A program made the position numbers and the translations under genes. Shown in pieces: positions 1 through 10,988 of a stretch of DNA of 64,000 bases (position 1 is its first letter; each line of letters starts with the position of its first letter). This DNA is from Trichostrongylus colubriformis (Eukaryota > Nematoda > Chromadorea > Rhabditida > Trichostrongylidae), in NCBI GenBank assembly GCA_963978905.1, contig OZ022257.1, forward strand, positions 36,671,919 through 36,735,918, given 5' to 3'. The notes beneath the pieces were generated by a model, which saw only the letters and a list, made by a program, of their open reading frames with translations, was not told the origin of the DNA and did no database searches.

Positions 1-57
1 ATGTGTGTATTCGTGATTCCGCCTTGCACGAGGAATTAGCAAAAAATTACCGAATGC

Positions 58-204
58 TTAAACTGAACCTGGTGTTGAGAGAATTCTGGTGAAATGCGGT
101 AACCGGTCCGGTTCGTTGACGTCGGCGCTTCTCACGCCACCTGTGTTCCTATACTCAACTCGTTCCCGCCAAAGGTCGGCAATCGGTAATCGTATGTACC
201 TATG
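58..204 (-). CDS. candidate terminal exon, hypothetical protein
   Basis: Not recognised. On the minus strand a GTTGCAG acceptor (AG at 206-205) is followed by 48 open codons and a stop at 58-60. The residues are mixed and charged, ending FTRILSTPGSV. The frame also stays open upstream to an ATG at 249, so a short intronless ORF is an alternative. No polyadenylation signal is visible in the 57 bases before the window edge and no upstream exon was found. The call rests only on the open frame, acceptor and composition; an open frame of this length can occur by chance. Confidence 0.28.
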   Translation of the reverse strand, partial: HRYIRLPIADLWRERVEYRNTGGVRSADVNEPDRLPHFTRILSTPGSV

Positions 205-2287
205 CTGCAACGGTATCGTGGGTAATGTTAGCACTGCTAGTGCCTGCAATGGCGCTTTTAGAGAACCTCATCGGTACAAAAATAGCACAAGCAGGGGTAA
301 CCGTAGAGAAAACCTCGAGGGTCTTTGACTTCTTGTTCACCACACAACACTGAACGCATCATTCGAGGAGTCGACCATAATGGTCAGAATAACGACGAGG
401 CCGCGCTTGCAGTTCGGCAGATTCCAAAGAATCAAAAGACCGGCTGGACGATGGAAAGATAAACTTGGAGTTTGACAAAGCGCTGTTGCTAATTGCTGAA
501 GGTTTGAGAGCGAAGGGAATTTACTACCGTTGCATGTTTATTTCTGTCCAGAACAAGTGTTGAAGTTATAAACAAAGGTGTTTGAAAATCCAGTCCTGAA
601 ACTTTGCTTGTGCAGCCAACGCCTACTCCGCATGTGTGCTTCTGAGGGTAATCAGTCCACTATTTTGTTGAAAATATTAATCTTAAATGGAAATTTAAAT
701 GGAAAATTACAGCAAACTTTCCAAGCCGGACCCTTTGAAAACCTCGCTGATAGTCTACACAGTGAGGATGTTGCCATGCATTTTTATATTCTATTTATAC
801 ATACGATAAAACAATAACAATTCATACAGCAACGACAATAATAGCAATATGGTGATCATAATATCAATTTCTATAATAATATCTTGATCTGTAGCTACTC
901 TCACTCTTTGTCATATGATCATCCACACCTGTAGACATAACCAGTACACGACGCAGATATGAGAAACAGTTAGGGTGGAAGTTGTCGCTACGAAACCGAA
1001 ACGGTTTGGCTCGGAAATATTACCATTGAACTACAAATAAGAATAATAATAAAATGAAACGTTGAGAAGATGAAGAATTTTATTCGAGCTGTGAAGCTTG
1101 TGCTTGAAAGCGATACAGCTTTTCTGTGTCGCTGGTCTCATTCCTTTTCCACATTCTCAGATTCCTAATCATACTCGAACCTCGACTATCATTCTATATT
1201 TATGGTCATCTTACGAAGCATTTGCGCTCTGATTGCTGAGCCTGATCAGATCAAAATGACCATAACTGTTTCAGATGGACTACCTATCGATTCACGAAGA
1301 TGACACATCAATTTCGTCTGACAAAACTAGCCGATGGGCAAGGAAAAGGTATTAGTCAAATGTTTTTATAAGTTTCCAAGATATTTGTTAGAAGGTCAGT
1401 GTGAATTGGAGTATTTTTCTGTAATTGCAAAGATCTCAATTGGAATGAGTACTAAACAAGACTTTTGGATTTCATTCCGAAGGATTCGCAAGGTTATATA
1501 CAATAGCTGTAAAAAATTAGAGCTACTTTCATGAACATGTTGTCAGAGTATCGAAATCATCCTTCAAGAAAGTCATTCGGAATTTAAAAACACTCAAGCA
1601 ACAAAAAAGTGAAAAATGGAGGAGAAGCTCATTTTTCCTCTTCTCTAAACGAAACAAGTGGCTGATATAGCACCACTCGAGTATTGGTTGTATATATCAT
1701 TTTCACATTATTTATTTATTTATTTGTCTATTCATTCATATATTTATTCAACATATTATGACCAAAGCTATCAATTCCCATTCTCATTCTCTATCATTGA
1801 TTCTTATTCCAATCCCTAGTTATTATGTATTATTTTGGCAGCTTTTAGTACTATCTCGTTGAAACTAATTCTTGAAATGAGTTATGATAAATCGAACCTA
1901 TTCGAAATGAGGTCTACCTTGGTGTTAAAGCAAACTTAATATTTTCTGTTGTAATCCATTGCAGTACATAATGTCCGCGTCATACGTTACCTCAATAGAT
2001 GCCAGACTTTTCATAGCCAGGATCTGTTCCAGCTATATGTTCTACGAAGCGTAACAACTCTATTCCATTTAAAGTGTTTGCTCATGAAAGTTATCACGAT
2101 ACTCGAAAGAGGTGACTACTCGAAATTGCCTACCAGAGAGCCCAATGGAAATACGAGGGTTCTTATGGTTTTTCTCGAGGGATCAGCAATGGGAATTTCT
2201 ATTATTTCACTGATTGGTGTAATTGCTGCAACAAAGATCATATGAAAACAAACCTTTATTTTATGCTGTCTGTTCTGTGCTTATGCC
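205..2287. other. no supported feature
   Basis: AT-rich sequence with only short scattered open frames (for example 66 codons at 1334-1534) that have no recognisable domain. A TTTATTTATT-type low-complexity run lies near 1705-1750. No gene, RNA or element ends were identified. Confidence 0.5.
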
Positions 2288-2533
2288 TCATTCTCTACAA
2301 TGCTTAAGATGCTTACCCCATTGTGATATGTGAATGGCTCCGCATGCTTCACAGAGATGAAGCCTTTTCAGTTTTTCGGTGGCTAAGTAGGAAGCCTTTT
2401 CAGTTTTTCGGTGGCTAAGTAGCCATTCAACAGCAGCGATGCCGAGTGCATTAGAGGAGCGTAGTGTTCGAATTCGAAAATGTGTTTGCAATGGTTCCAG
2501 GTGTTTTGGCACAATGCCGACTTTTCTGAACAC
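2288..2533 (-). CDS. candidate coding segment with frameshifting 32 bp duplication
   Basis: Not recognised. An 81-codon minus-strand frame lies just downstream of a GTGTTCAG acceptor-like site. Its C-terminus has a C-x2-C then C-x3-H-x6-H-x3-C spacing (CEACGAIHISQWGKHLKHC) resembling a small zinc-binding motif. A 32 bp tandem duplication (2359-2422) lies within it; 32 is not a multiple of three, so the two halves were in different frames before duplication. The zinc-like tail may therefore be accidental, or the segment may be a broken exon. The nearest feature is the palindromic MITE at 2576-2781. Confidence 0.2.
   Translation of the reverse strand: MFRKVGIVPKHLEPLQTHFRIRTLRSSNALGIAAVEWLLSHRKTEKASYLATEKLKRLHLCEACGAIHISQWGKHLKHCRE
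2359..2422. repeat. 32 bp perfect tandem duplication
   Basis: Two adjacent copies of a 32 bp unit (2359-2390 and 2391-2422) beginning GAAGCCTTTTCAG. The copies look identical, which suggests a recent duplication. Confidence 0.9.
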
Positions 2534-2575
2534 TGTCCGTGGTGATTTTAGCTGATTTCAATTTATTAGGTTGTC

Positions 2576-2781
2576 CCGAAAGTTCCAGAACACCTCGACC
2601 ACTTTTTCAAATTTATTTCTTCACAACATAAACACATTTCAATCAACAAGACATGTCATTCTGTAGAGTAGAAAATTCCCTTCCGAATGATATATGACAT
2701 CCTACAAAATGCTTCTTGTTGTAAAGAAATAAATTTGAAAGAAAGAGGTCGAGGTGTTCCGGAACTTTCGAGACAACCTAA
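2576..2781. mobile_element. mariner-type palindromic MITE, 206 bp
   Basis: Terminal inverted repeats begin TTAGGTTGTCCCGAAAGTTC and extend with mismatches for about 60 bp on each side, including a shared AAATTTATTTCTT / AAGAAATAAATTT block. The element is flanked by TA on both sides (2574-2575 and 2782-2783), the target duplication of mariner/Tc1 elements. It has no coding capacity, so it is non-autonomous. Confidence 0.85.
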
Positions 2782-2783
2782 TA

Positions 2784-3396
2784 ATACATAACACACCTGG
2801 TCGTTTTAGGGGCTTTTTTCGGTCATATAGTCAGACTGCTTTATCAGTATTCAAATCGTGCATCACTTTGGGGAGCACATGGTTTATTACGGATAACTGA
2901 AGGCAAAAAGCGAAGGTCACATATTTCGAAATGGGAGGTGCATATCAAAGATTAGATATGGTCCATGCAGGGGCGTTGACTGACTTATCGGATGCATGTT
3001 CTAAGACCGCATTTGTGGGGATTTTATCTTTTCGTGGCTTGAAAGTGATTAAAGTGCTGATCATAAGGTATGCAGTAAGCTGTAGTGAGCCTGTCGCTAA
3101 TCCTTTGGAAACGATATGGCACTTTATCTTTTAGTCGATAGCGATTAATGCCGTTCGCAATATTCCTGCGGTTTCGACCTTCAACTTCAAGTGTGCATAT
3201 CTCGACTCATACATTGTATTTTCGACCGAAATGAGAACGACAAAAATCTACACATTCTCGTCAACAGGATACCAGCTTGTATCTCCCCTATGCCCGAAAT
3301 TCTGGACTCCTAGAGGCGATGAATTCGTTTAAAGTCGCACTACGTTGGAACAGGAAACAGTCCTCTCGAAGAAAGCTGTCCTGTTGCCTGAAGGAA
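2784..3396. other. no supported feature
   Basis: Unique-looking sequence between the MITE and the large foldback element. The 67-codon frame at 2931-3134 has no recognisable domain. Confidence 0.45.
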
Positions 3397-5853
3397 TACA
3401 ATACCGCTCACATTTTTTGAAAAATCGACGGTGGTCGACGGATTAAACGGCACAAACCGTCGCACCGTCATAACTTAATTAAAAATGGTTAAAATGGAAA
3501 AAACTAGGAGCATTAGATTCGTCTCGATGCGACAAATTCAACGACTTACGAATTGTCGAAATTTGATAAGTAGGTTACCAACTTCTCGGTAAAAGCTGCA
3601 AAGATTTCCTTAATTTCACCCTCAGGCAAGACTCCGACCTGTTTCGGCTTGCATTCACATGTTCAATTGTTGCCCGTCCATGTTCTGCACAAACATCATT
3701 TCTTAGTAGGTTATCTTCAAATTTCAGGATACTTTTTAGCATAAAATTTCCACGACATTTTCGAGAGTTTTTAAGCTCATTTTGTCAGAATCGATGGACA
3801 AATTGAGAAGGTAACTCACCTATCACAGTCCGCTGGCTACGTACTGCAAGAATTACCTTGGTTCCCGAATTACAGGCGAGCGCTTCTTCTATGATGAAGC
3901 TTCAAACATCGGTAAACGGCGTATTTTGAACGCTGGATAATTTCCCTTCTCTTTCCTAAAATAACATTTTGATAAATGAAAATCGCATAAGGTCTTCGAA
4001 TACAACATATTACACTTCCAGTAAATGAAAGTGGCATTCAAACAATGCACAGAATCATGAATTTAAAAAGAGTGTTTATTGCCTACGAAGGTACGAATGT
4101 GGACGTGCACTAATTAATTTCAGACGAAACTTATACTGATATATTCAGTGTCACACCGCAAAAGTTTTGAAGTTTTACCACTGTAGTTTTCTTTTCAAGC
4201 GTTGTCAACTCCAACGCCGCTTGCTGGCCCCTTCATTACTGTGCAACGCTCAGCACAAATGAGGTCACTATACCTCGCGGTATTATCACATCACATGAAT
4301 GCACACTACTGACCTTCGAAATCGCTTACTGTCCCTTGGAACCAAAGAAACTGGTTGCATCCTTGTACAGTTTAACTGGATGGTAGTTTTTATGAAGAAC
4401 TTCGTCAAATATGTTATATAGTGTGTTGCATGACTTTGCCTTTTATGAGTGATTTTCTGTTTTAACGGTTCATCATAGATCGGTGGTTACGAATTTCTAG
4501 TTTGTGTATTTTTCTAACGAGTCAGTTTGGAACTGTTCATTGAAATCAACTGTTAGAGTTCCCAGGTGTAAACACACTCGGTCCGTTATCACTGTGCTCG
4601 GGAACAGAGTTGCCTTATAAACCGGTTGGATGGCGCAGGTCAAGTGACCGCTGTTCGCGGGCACTTATCACATCACATGAAGTGGTTATTCGTAGGGGTT
4701 CGAGTCCTCTGCAGCATGCAACGTTTGCAAACGTGTGTTCGTGATTAGTTGTGTGCTCCTGCGTCCTTCCGACCGGTTTTTTTAAAGCAAAACTGCGGAC
4801 CAATTCCTTCGGTACGAAGGCACTGGCCCTCCAGTCCCCTGAAAAGAAGGGGACTGGGTAGATCACTGAGTAAGAATAGTAAGCGATAAAGCTATTTCGA
4901 AGGTCAATAGTGTGTATTCATGTGTGTGATAATACCGCGAGGTATGGTGACCTCATCTGTGCTGAGCGTTGCACAGTAATTAAGGGTTCAGCAAGCGGCG
5001 TTGGAGCTGACAACGCTTGAAAGGAAAACGAGAACAGTGGTATAAGTTCGAAACTTTTGCGGTGAGATGATCTTTACACCGATGAGCAGCATATTTGACA
5101 CTGAATACATCAGTATAAGTTTCGTCTGAAATTAATTAGTGCACGTCCACATTCGTACCTTCATAGGCAATAAACACTCTTTTTAAATTCATGATTCTGT
5201 GCATTGTTTGAATGCCACATTCATTTACTGCAAGTGTAATATGTTGTATTCGAAGACCTTATGCGATTTTCATTTATCAAAATGTTATTTTAGGAAAGAG
5301 AAGGGAAATTATCCAGCGTTCAAAATACGCCGTTTACCGATGTTTGAAGCTTCATCATAGAAGAAGCGCTCGCCTGTAATTCGGGAACCAAGGTAATTCT
5401 TGCAGTACGTAGCCGGCGGACTGTGATAGGTGAGTTACCTTCTCAATTTGTCCATCGATTCTGACAAAATGAGCTTAAAAACTCTCGAAAATGTCGTGGA
5501 AATTTTATGCTAAAAAGTATCCTGAAATTTGAAGATAGCCTACTAAGAAATGATGTTTGTGCAGAACATGGACGGGCGGCAATTGAACATGTGAATGCAA
5601 GCCGAAACAGGTCGGAGTCTTGCCTGAGGGTGAAATTAAGGAAATCTTTGCACCTTCTACCGAGAAGCTGGTGACCTACTTATCAAATTTCGGCAATTCA
5701 TAGGTTGTTGAATTTGTTGCATCGAGACGAATCTGATGCTCCTAGTTTTTCCCATTTTGACCATTTTTAATTAAGTTGTGACGGTGCGACGGTTTGTGCC
5801 GTTTAATCCGTCGACCACCGTCGATTTTTCAAAAAATGTGAGCGGTATTGTAG
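3397..5853. mobile_element. large foldback element, ~2.46 kb, with ~0.95 kb arms
   Basis: The left arm (about 3397-4330) and right arm (about 4881-5853) are inverted copies matching almost base for base over more than 900 bp, starting at the outer ACCGCTCACATTTTTTGAAA. The arms flank a 550 bp spacer. Subterminal sequence includes AAACCGTCGCACCGTC, which recurs in the foldback at 52.6-54.1 kb, so this is a repeat family. The spacer has an 83-codon minus frame (4615-4866) with no recognisable domain and a tRNA B-box-like GGTTCGAGTCC near 4698. A transposase was not found. Target duplication was not resolved. Confidence 0.85.
4331..4880. other. loop/spacer of the foldback element
   Basis: Unpaired centre between the two arms. 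It repeats the phrase CACTTATCACATCACATGAA also seen in partial form in the left arm near 4287. No confident gene. Confidence 0.6.
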
Positions 5854-7151
5854 TATTTGGTAGGAGCCAAGTCGAAACCAATCAAGATATGATGAATTAG
5901 ACCAGCGGAAGCACACCATACCGCCACTATGCTGCCAAGGCTTCACTAGGTTCAGCAAGTTTGTCGAATCATTGTGAAAAAGTCTTCGATTGCCCTACAG
6001 AATCAGTGTCTATCATATGTCACGATGCGGTTGTTGTTCTGAGATTTTAGAAATTTTTAGGAATCATTTCACAATAAAAGCACTACAGCGGCTGAATAGT
6101 GCCGCTGTAGCGCTTTTAGCTTTTATTTTTAATCTAAAAGAAGGTGAGGTATTTTAAATCTAAAAGGAGGTGAGGAGAATAAGATTATATGGATGGAGAC
6201 ATATGCAGGTGTGTAAAGAATTGTCCGATGAATTTTTGTTGTTTTCGAGACGCATATATTTCTCATACCCACCAGTACAAGAAGATGTCATCGTGTCCTG
6301 AACCGATTTGCTCAGCTGTCCTTTCTTAAAAAAATCCGCTTTTTATGTCCCTGCCTTTTCTTTAAAAAATCTATTTTTCGTGTCTCGACTAACGCGATCA
6401 CTCATTTGCTATTCACCTATTGAATTACAGGAGCCCATGCAAAGTGGCCAGGTATTGACGTTCCCTCAGCCCTCAAATGTACTCATGTTCAACTGAGACC
6501 CTTTCGCTAATCTCAAAGCGACATGAGGTGCTGGGGATCAGACTCACAAAAAAATACTTAGGGGTTTTGGTAATTGAAAGCAACATACTTCTGGATCCGA
6601 TTATTACTTATTTCAGAACTTCTTTTCCTTTTCAAGAGGCATTTATAAATGGAATGATAAACCAATAGACCAATCGTCAAGCCTATTTGGGACACTGAGG
6701 ACCCTTCTTGACCAGCAACTGCGACCACAGTACAATTTGATTCCCATAATCTATTAAATGACTACAACCACGTACTAGGAATTACAGTGAGAAAGGAAAA
6801 GTAGCTTTGATGATCGTTATATGTCTCGAACAAGAGCTAAAGACCTCCGATCACTCCAGTTCTCCACATTTCCTTCTGTGTTCCTTCTTACATTCGCTTA
6901 GGACTTTTCCGTGTGTCTTTTTTAATTAGATAAAATTATCATGCCGTTCTTCCGATGGTTTTAGTTGATCAAAATGGAATTTATTTGGCTCTCCTCAAAA
7001 GGGAGTAGGGAAGAATTTGGTCGCCTGTTGAACACGAGAGGCCAAGTAGCGAATGCCGGTGTTCCCTACGTAGTCTGTGAGTGTACGAGCATTGCGACCT
7101 GGCTTATCACTGGAGTTTGGCCGCATCCACGCGGATCCCTTCTATAATACA
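5854..7151. other. mostly featureless; one possible short exon
   Basis: Holds the hairpin at 6075-6118 and the small tandem repeat after it. A possible 22-codon terminal exon lies at 6431-6496 (acceptor GAATTACAG, then EPMQSGQVLTFPQ... to a TGA), but it is too short to support. The 60-codon frame at 6965-7147 is unrecognised. Confidence 0.35.
6075..6118. repeat. short perfect-stem hairpin
   Basis: An 18 bp stem with a single A-C mismatch: left arm TAAAAGCACTACAGCGGC (6075-6092), 8 nt loop, right arm 6101-6118. It is too short for a canonical microRNA precursor. A degenerate direct repeat of about 23 bp (AATCTAAAAGRAGGTGAGG) follows at 6129-6175. Confidence 0.8.
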
Positions 7152-7153
7152 TA

Positions 7154-7659
7154 CAGTAGCGCTCAAAAGTCTTCGGCGAAATGGTCTTTCACTTGGGGTT
7201 TTTCACATGTAACTTTTTTGCAACTGCACTGATCTAAGAGAAATTTTAGTATGTTGTACTTGGATACACTGCATACTTAATATACTATTTTGGCGCTAAA
7301 CGGTATAGGTTACGCGGTTATATGAAATTTTTTGTTTTTGGAGTGCCATCCCTATGCCGTCCCGCTGTGCCGCTGTCATCAAAAGTCGTGGTTTCTCTAC
7401 AAAATATTAATGTTCTCTGAGGCTTGCTCGTTTTGTTTTTGTAAAGAAAGCCGTTCCCCTTGACCAAGCCTCTTACTTTTTTTGGGTGGTCTTGTAGTAA
7501 ATTCTTGTAAAAAACCATGAAAAGTGTCAAGCATCACTGAAGTGAAAGGAAGTGTTGGCAATAGGTTCAGGCATCACATATTAAAATTTTGTCAAATTTG
7601 GTCAAGTAGAAAAAAAGTTATGACGAAAGAGTTTTGGCCGAAGACTTTTGAGCGCTCTG
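7154..7659. mobile_element. TA-flanked MITE, 505 bp family, copy 1
   Basis: Terminal inverted repeats CAGTAGCGCTCAAAAGTCTT at the left and the complement ending CTTTTGAGCGCTCTG at the right, flanked by TA (7152-7153 and 7660-7661). Length 506 bp. Three other copies occur at 9713-10957, 13636-14140 and 41449-41962; this copy is inverted relative to the second and third. Short frames inside are shared between copies but match no transposase I know. Confidence 0.9.
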
Positions 7660-7802
7660 TACATGGATGTGATGGGCTACAATTGACGCCCTGTGAAGGT
7701 TTGTGAAGGCACATGTAGGGGTGTTTGCTGCATTACACCCTGTCTTTCTTGAAGAACCATCCATAGAGATTCTGTGATTTCAAATCTTTTTTATTTTCCT
7801 AG

Positions 7803-7950
7803 GTACAGCACATTAACAGAAACACGAAAGGAACTGAGAAATCTCCCTCGTTTCAAGGCAAGAATCGAATATGGAAGTGGGAAAACTCGATTGAAACCTT
7901 TTCAAGCAAGCTTTGAACAACTGTATGGGAAGCGCAGTCCATATTTTTGA
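7803..7950 (+). CDS. candidate terminal exon, hypothetical protein
   Basis: Not recognised. A pyrimidine-rich acceptor (TTTTTATTTTCCTAG, AG at 7801-7802) leads into one overhanging base plus 48 codons and a TGA at 7948-7950. The translated segment is strongly basic (RKELRNLPRFKARIEYGSGK in the middle, ending GKRSPYF) and reads like real protein. Copy 1 of the 505 bp MITE would lie in the preceding intron. No matching upstream exon was found: a possible donor at 7077 gives the wrong phase. Confidence 0.3.
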
Positions 7951-8029
7951 GCTCAATGTTGATTTGCTTCTCGCTTTGCGTCCCTGATAGCGCTGCTTTT
8001 GCCTGCAGTCCTCGGGTGTTGCCGCCTTG

Positions 8030-8194
8030 GACGCCCTACCCCCTTTTGCCCTCTTTTTGATAAACTCTATCTCAGTTGGGTTCTCGTATTTTCGCTTGAA
8101 ACCTTGCGTCTAACCATTATTAAGCAAATATAACATAAATATATGGGTAACAGAAGAACTTGAAAATTCCGGATGATTCCTTTGAGGAGCTTTC
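8030..8194. mobile_element. degenerate right half of TTAA palindromic element
   Basis: The order of motifs (TATCTCAG..., TTTTCGCTTGAAA, AACATAAATATATGGGTAAC, GATTCCTTTGAG) matches the right half of the palindromic elements at 21889-22293 and 38759-39166, with many substitutions. The terminal TTAA has decayed to TTGA. Confidence 0.65.
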
Positions 8195-8861
8195 AAGAGC
8201 GCGTCTGTTACGCGAGCAGCACGACGTACAGTCTCGTCTGACTTCTAACGATCAGTTTTGTTAACATATTTTCCCTTCAAGAATTATCGCTATTATCGCT
8301 CCTACAACCTTATAGTAAGTAGTACAAGCATTTTCGTTGTTGTTTTATGGCTTCAGGACCTGAGCGTCCTTGTCACACTTGATAAGCAACATTTCCCTTT
8401 TTTGATTTGATTCCCACTATCATATTTTATAACGTCTCACCTTCCATGATCAATGGACAGAGCTAAATACATATAGCACACTTCGATGCATTTGCAATTC
8501 TGATGCATAGTTATAAAGTAGCAACGACAACACAAACACTCAGTCGGCACAATTACCCCTGGCTAAGGACACATAAAATACTTCAACTCATTTCCGTCAC
8601 TTCAACAGCCTTCAATGTTTGACTTTCATGAGCCATTGACTCTGACGTGACCGCCATTCACGTTGACCAGGCCTAACGAGGTAATTCCTCCCGATGATCG
8701 CTCTCCGTAACACCACGTCTTTTTTGGTGTTTTCTCCTTGCTATCTGGTAACCATATTACATATATATAGCTACTCTATTTCTGAACAATTAGCAAAAAA
8801 TAATTGGCACTGTTTCATAAGGCTGAGAAAGCTCCACGCATGATCGAAAACATATGCGCAG
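8195..8861. other. no supported feature
   Basis: AT-rich, no coding-like frame over 60 codons and no element ends seen. Confidence 0.5.
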
Positions 8862-9021
8862 CATATATTTACCATAACTTATCAGCACTCACACGTACAT
8901 ATAACGTTCGAGTCGGATGGCCACTATTGGCATCGAACCGTGAAGCTGAAAGCTTAAGGGTGTAGTAACTGATTTTGGTGTTCCAATTTTTGATAGCTGC
9001 CAAAACAGCAGCTATCAAAAA
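8862..9021. repeat. dispersed repeat with terminal hairpin
   Basis: The stretch from about 8862 to 9012 matches the reverse complement of 38395-38555, sharing CATCGAACCGTGAAGCTGAA and TTGATAGCTGC. It ends in a perfect hairpin, TTTTGATAGCTGC followed by its complement across a short CAAAA-type loop (about 8987-9021). Confidence 0.75.
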
Positions 9022-9067
9022 AATGCGTATATTTATATAATATTTAATACATACTACATATTACATA

Positions 9068-9693
9068 TTGCCTAGTCTAAAAAGTCTTTTCGTATTTTCA
9101 AATACCGCTTTTCCCTCCAAACTGCTTTCCAGCAATCTCTTCTGTACATACACATGTAGTACGAGTCCACACGCATCTATAGGTATTGTTGTCTTCCATC
9201 CCCCGGATAACCCTTTTCGGCAAAATAAACATATCAAAAGTCACCTCATTTTCAATTTCAATTTTTTTGAATGGCGTTAGACCTATAAGGCAGCAATTTT
9301 ATCCAAGCTCGAGAATTTTTTGGCGAGGTAATTTTTGGGCAAGTCTTCTCACTATCTAAAAAGTGACTCGCCAAAAAATTCTCGAACTTGGATAAAAATT
9401 GCGGCCCCATCCACCTTATAGCCCTGATCTTGCTCCAACGGATTATCACCTTCTCCTTTCCCTGTCTAACGCCATTGAAAGAAAAAATTTTTTATAATTT
9501 GTATTGAAAATGAGATTGGCCTTTGATATGTTTATTTTGCCAAAAAGGTTTATCCGGGAGATGGAAGACAATAATACCTATAGATGCGTGTGGACTTGTA
9601 CTACATGTGTATGTACAGAAGAGATTGCTGGAAAGCAGTTTGGAAGGAAAAAGCGGTATTTGAAAATACGAAAAGACTTTTTAGACTACCCAA
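9068..9693. mobile_element. palindromic mariner-derived element, 626 bp
   Basis: Arms of roughly 230-250 bp fold back on each other, from TTGCCTAGTCTAAAAAGTC to its complement, flanked by TA (9066-9067 and 9694-9695). The right arm carries on the + strand a decayed mariner transposase tail containing HPPYSPDLAPTDYH (9408-9449) and ending near 9497. The left arm carries the same region inverted with a deletion (only NAIQKN and flanks remain). It appears to be an inverted duplication of a mariner 3' end. Confidence 0.85.
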
Positions 9694-9712
9694 TAGTATC
9701 ATACAATATATA

Positions 9713-10957
9713 CAGTAGCGCTCAAAAGTATTCTGCCAAAACTTTTTTGTCATAACTTTTTTTCTACTTGACCAAATTTGACGAAATTCTAATATGTGGT
9801 GCCTGAACCTATTGTCAACACTTCCTTCTACTTGAGTGCCGCTTACTCTTTTCATGGTCTTTTACAAGAATTTACTACAAGACCGCCGAAAAAAAGAAAA
9901 AGGCTTGGGCAAGAAAAACGGCTCTCTGTACAAAAACAAAACGAGCAAGCCTCAGGGAACATCATTATTTAGTAGAAAGACCACGACTTTTGATGACAGC
10001 GGCACAGTGGGACGGCATAGGGAAGGCACTCCAGAAACAAAAAATTGCATTTAACCACGTAACTTACGCCTTAGTGTCCAAATAGTACAGAGGGTGCCAA
10101 AAAAAAAAGAAGTAATTTTGTCTCCTCCACTTTCACCCCACTTTAGTCAAACTACAGCAAATTCTGTTGAGGTATTTTCATCCCCAGATTCAAGAGCAGA
10201 CCCCACTCTATCACTATACTCCGTGGCAGCCTTCTGCACTAGCAGGAACTGGAGCAAGGAAAGAGTGAACAAGATGTGTCACCTCAACTGGGCAAAGTCC
10301 GGAAATTCGTCGCCCTCGTTCACAACCTTGCTAAGGTCCGCTCATTCTGGGTACCCGGCAGGATTCATACTAGGTGGTGTCCTTGAATATTCTTTTTTAC
10401 CGGGTTCCCAACGCCCTCCGTTTCCAAGAGCCAGAACGTGCCATTACCATTGAAACCCCTCCGGAGGCAGGTTTGAGGCATGAAAAATGATACTTCGGAT
10501 CATAGCAGCCTTGTCCAAGCAGCAAGGGCTCTGTGACTCCCATGATCCGAAGGGTCAATCCTTAGGAAGCTTCCCCCAAAAGACCTACCATGAAACCCGG
10601 CTCCACTGTTTTAAGGGGACCTTGATACCATGGGTGCTCTGAAGCCCGACTGCGCCGCTTGAAGGTTCCATATTTTTTATGAAAGTGAAAGTAGGAGTCT
10701 CAGTTTGTTCCTGCTTTTAGAGGAACATTTCGGGCCCCAATACCTTTATCTCTTTCGTTTCCCTATGTTTTGTATAATTGGCAGATGTGAGCCGTGGGCA
10801 AAAATACTTTTTTTTGGCACCCCCTGTATATTTAGTATACAGTGTCTCCAAGTACAACATGCTAAAAATTTCGCTTAAATCAGTCCAGTCGCAAAAAAGT
10901 TACAAGTGAAAAACCCAAGTGAACAACTATTTGGCCGAATACTTTTGAGAGCTACTG
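9713..10957. mobile_element. TA-flanked MITE, 505 bp family, copy 2 (interrupted)
   Basis: Ends CAGTAGCGCTCAAAAGT and its complement ending AGCTACTG, with TA at 9711-9712 and 10958-10959. It is split by a 739 bp insertion at 10088-10826. Removing the insertion and one TA leaves 504 bp, matching the other copies. Same orientation as copy 3. Confidence 0.9.
10088..10826. mobile_element. nested TA-flanked element, 739 bp
   Basis: Ends CAGAGGGTGCCAAAAAAAA at the left and the near-complement TTTTTTTGGCACCCCCTG at the right, with TA duplicated at 10086-10087 and 10827-10828. The uninterrupted sibling at 13636-14140 shows the empty site (AATAGTATATTTAG), so the insertion and its TA duplication are directly confirmed. 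It contains a 119-codon frame (10094-10453) without recognisable transposase motifs; probably non-autonomous. Confidence 0.9.
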
Positions 10958-10988
10958 TATGACGTATATTTTGTACCAGGTTGTACTA

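Noticed and set aside
4640..4720. tRNA gene in the foldback spacer
   Set aside because: Only a B-box-like GGTTCGAGTCC is present; no A box or acceptor pairing could be found.
10094..10453. 119-codon frame as a transposase of the nested element
   Set aside because: No DDE-like motif, no helix-turn-helix, serine/proline-rich composition.
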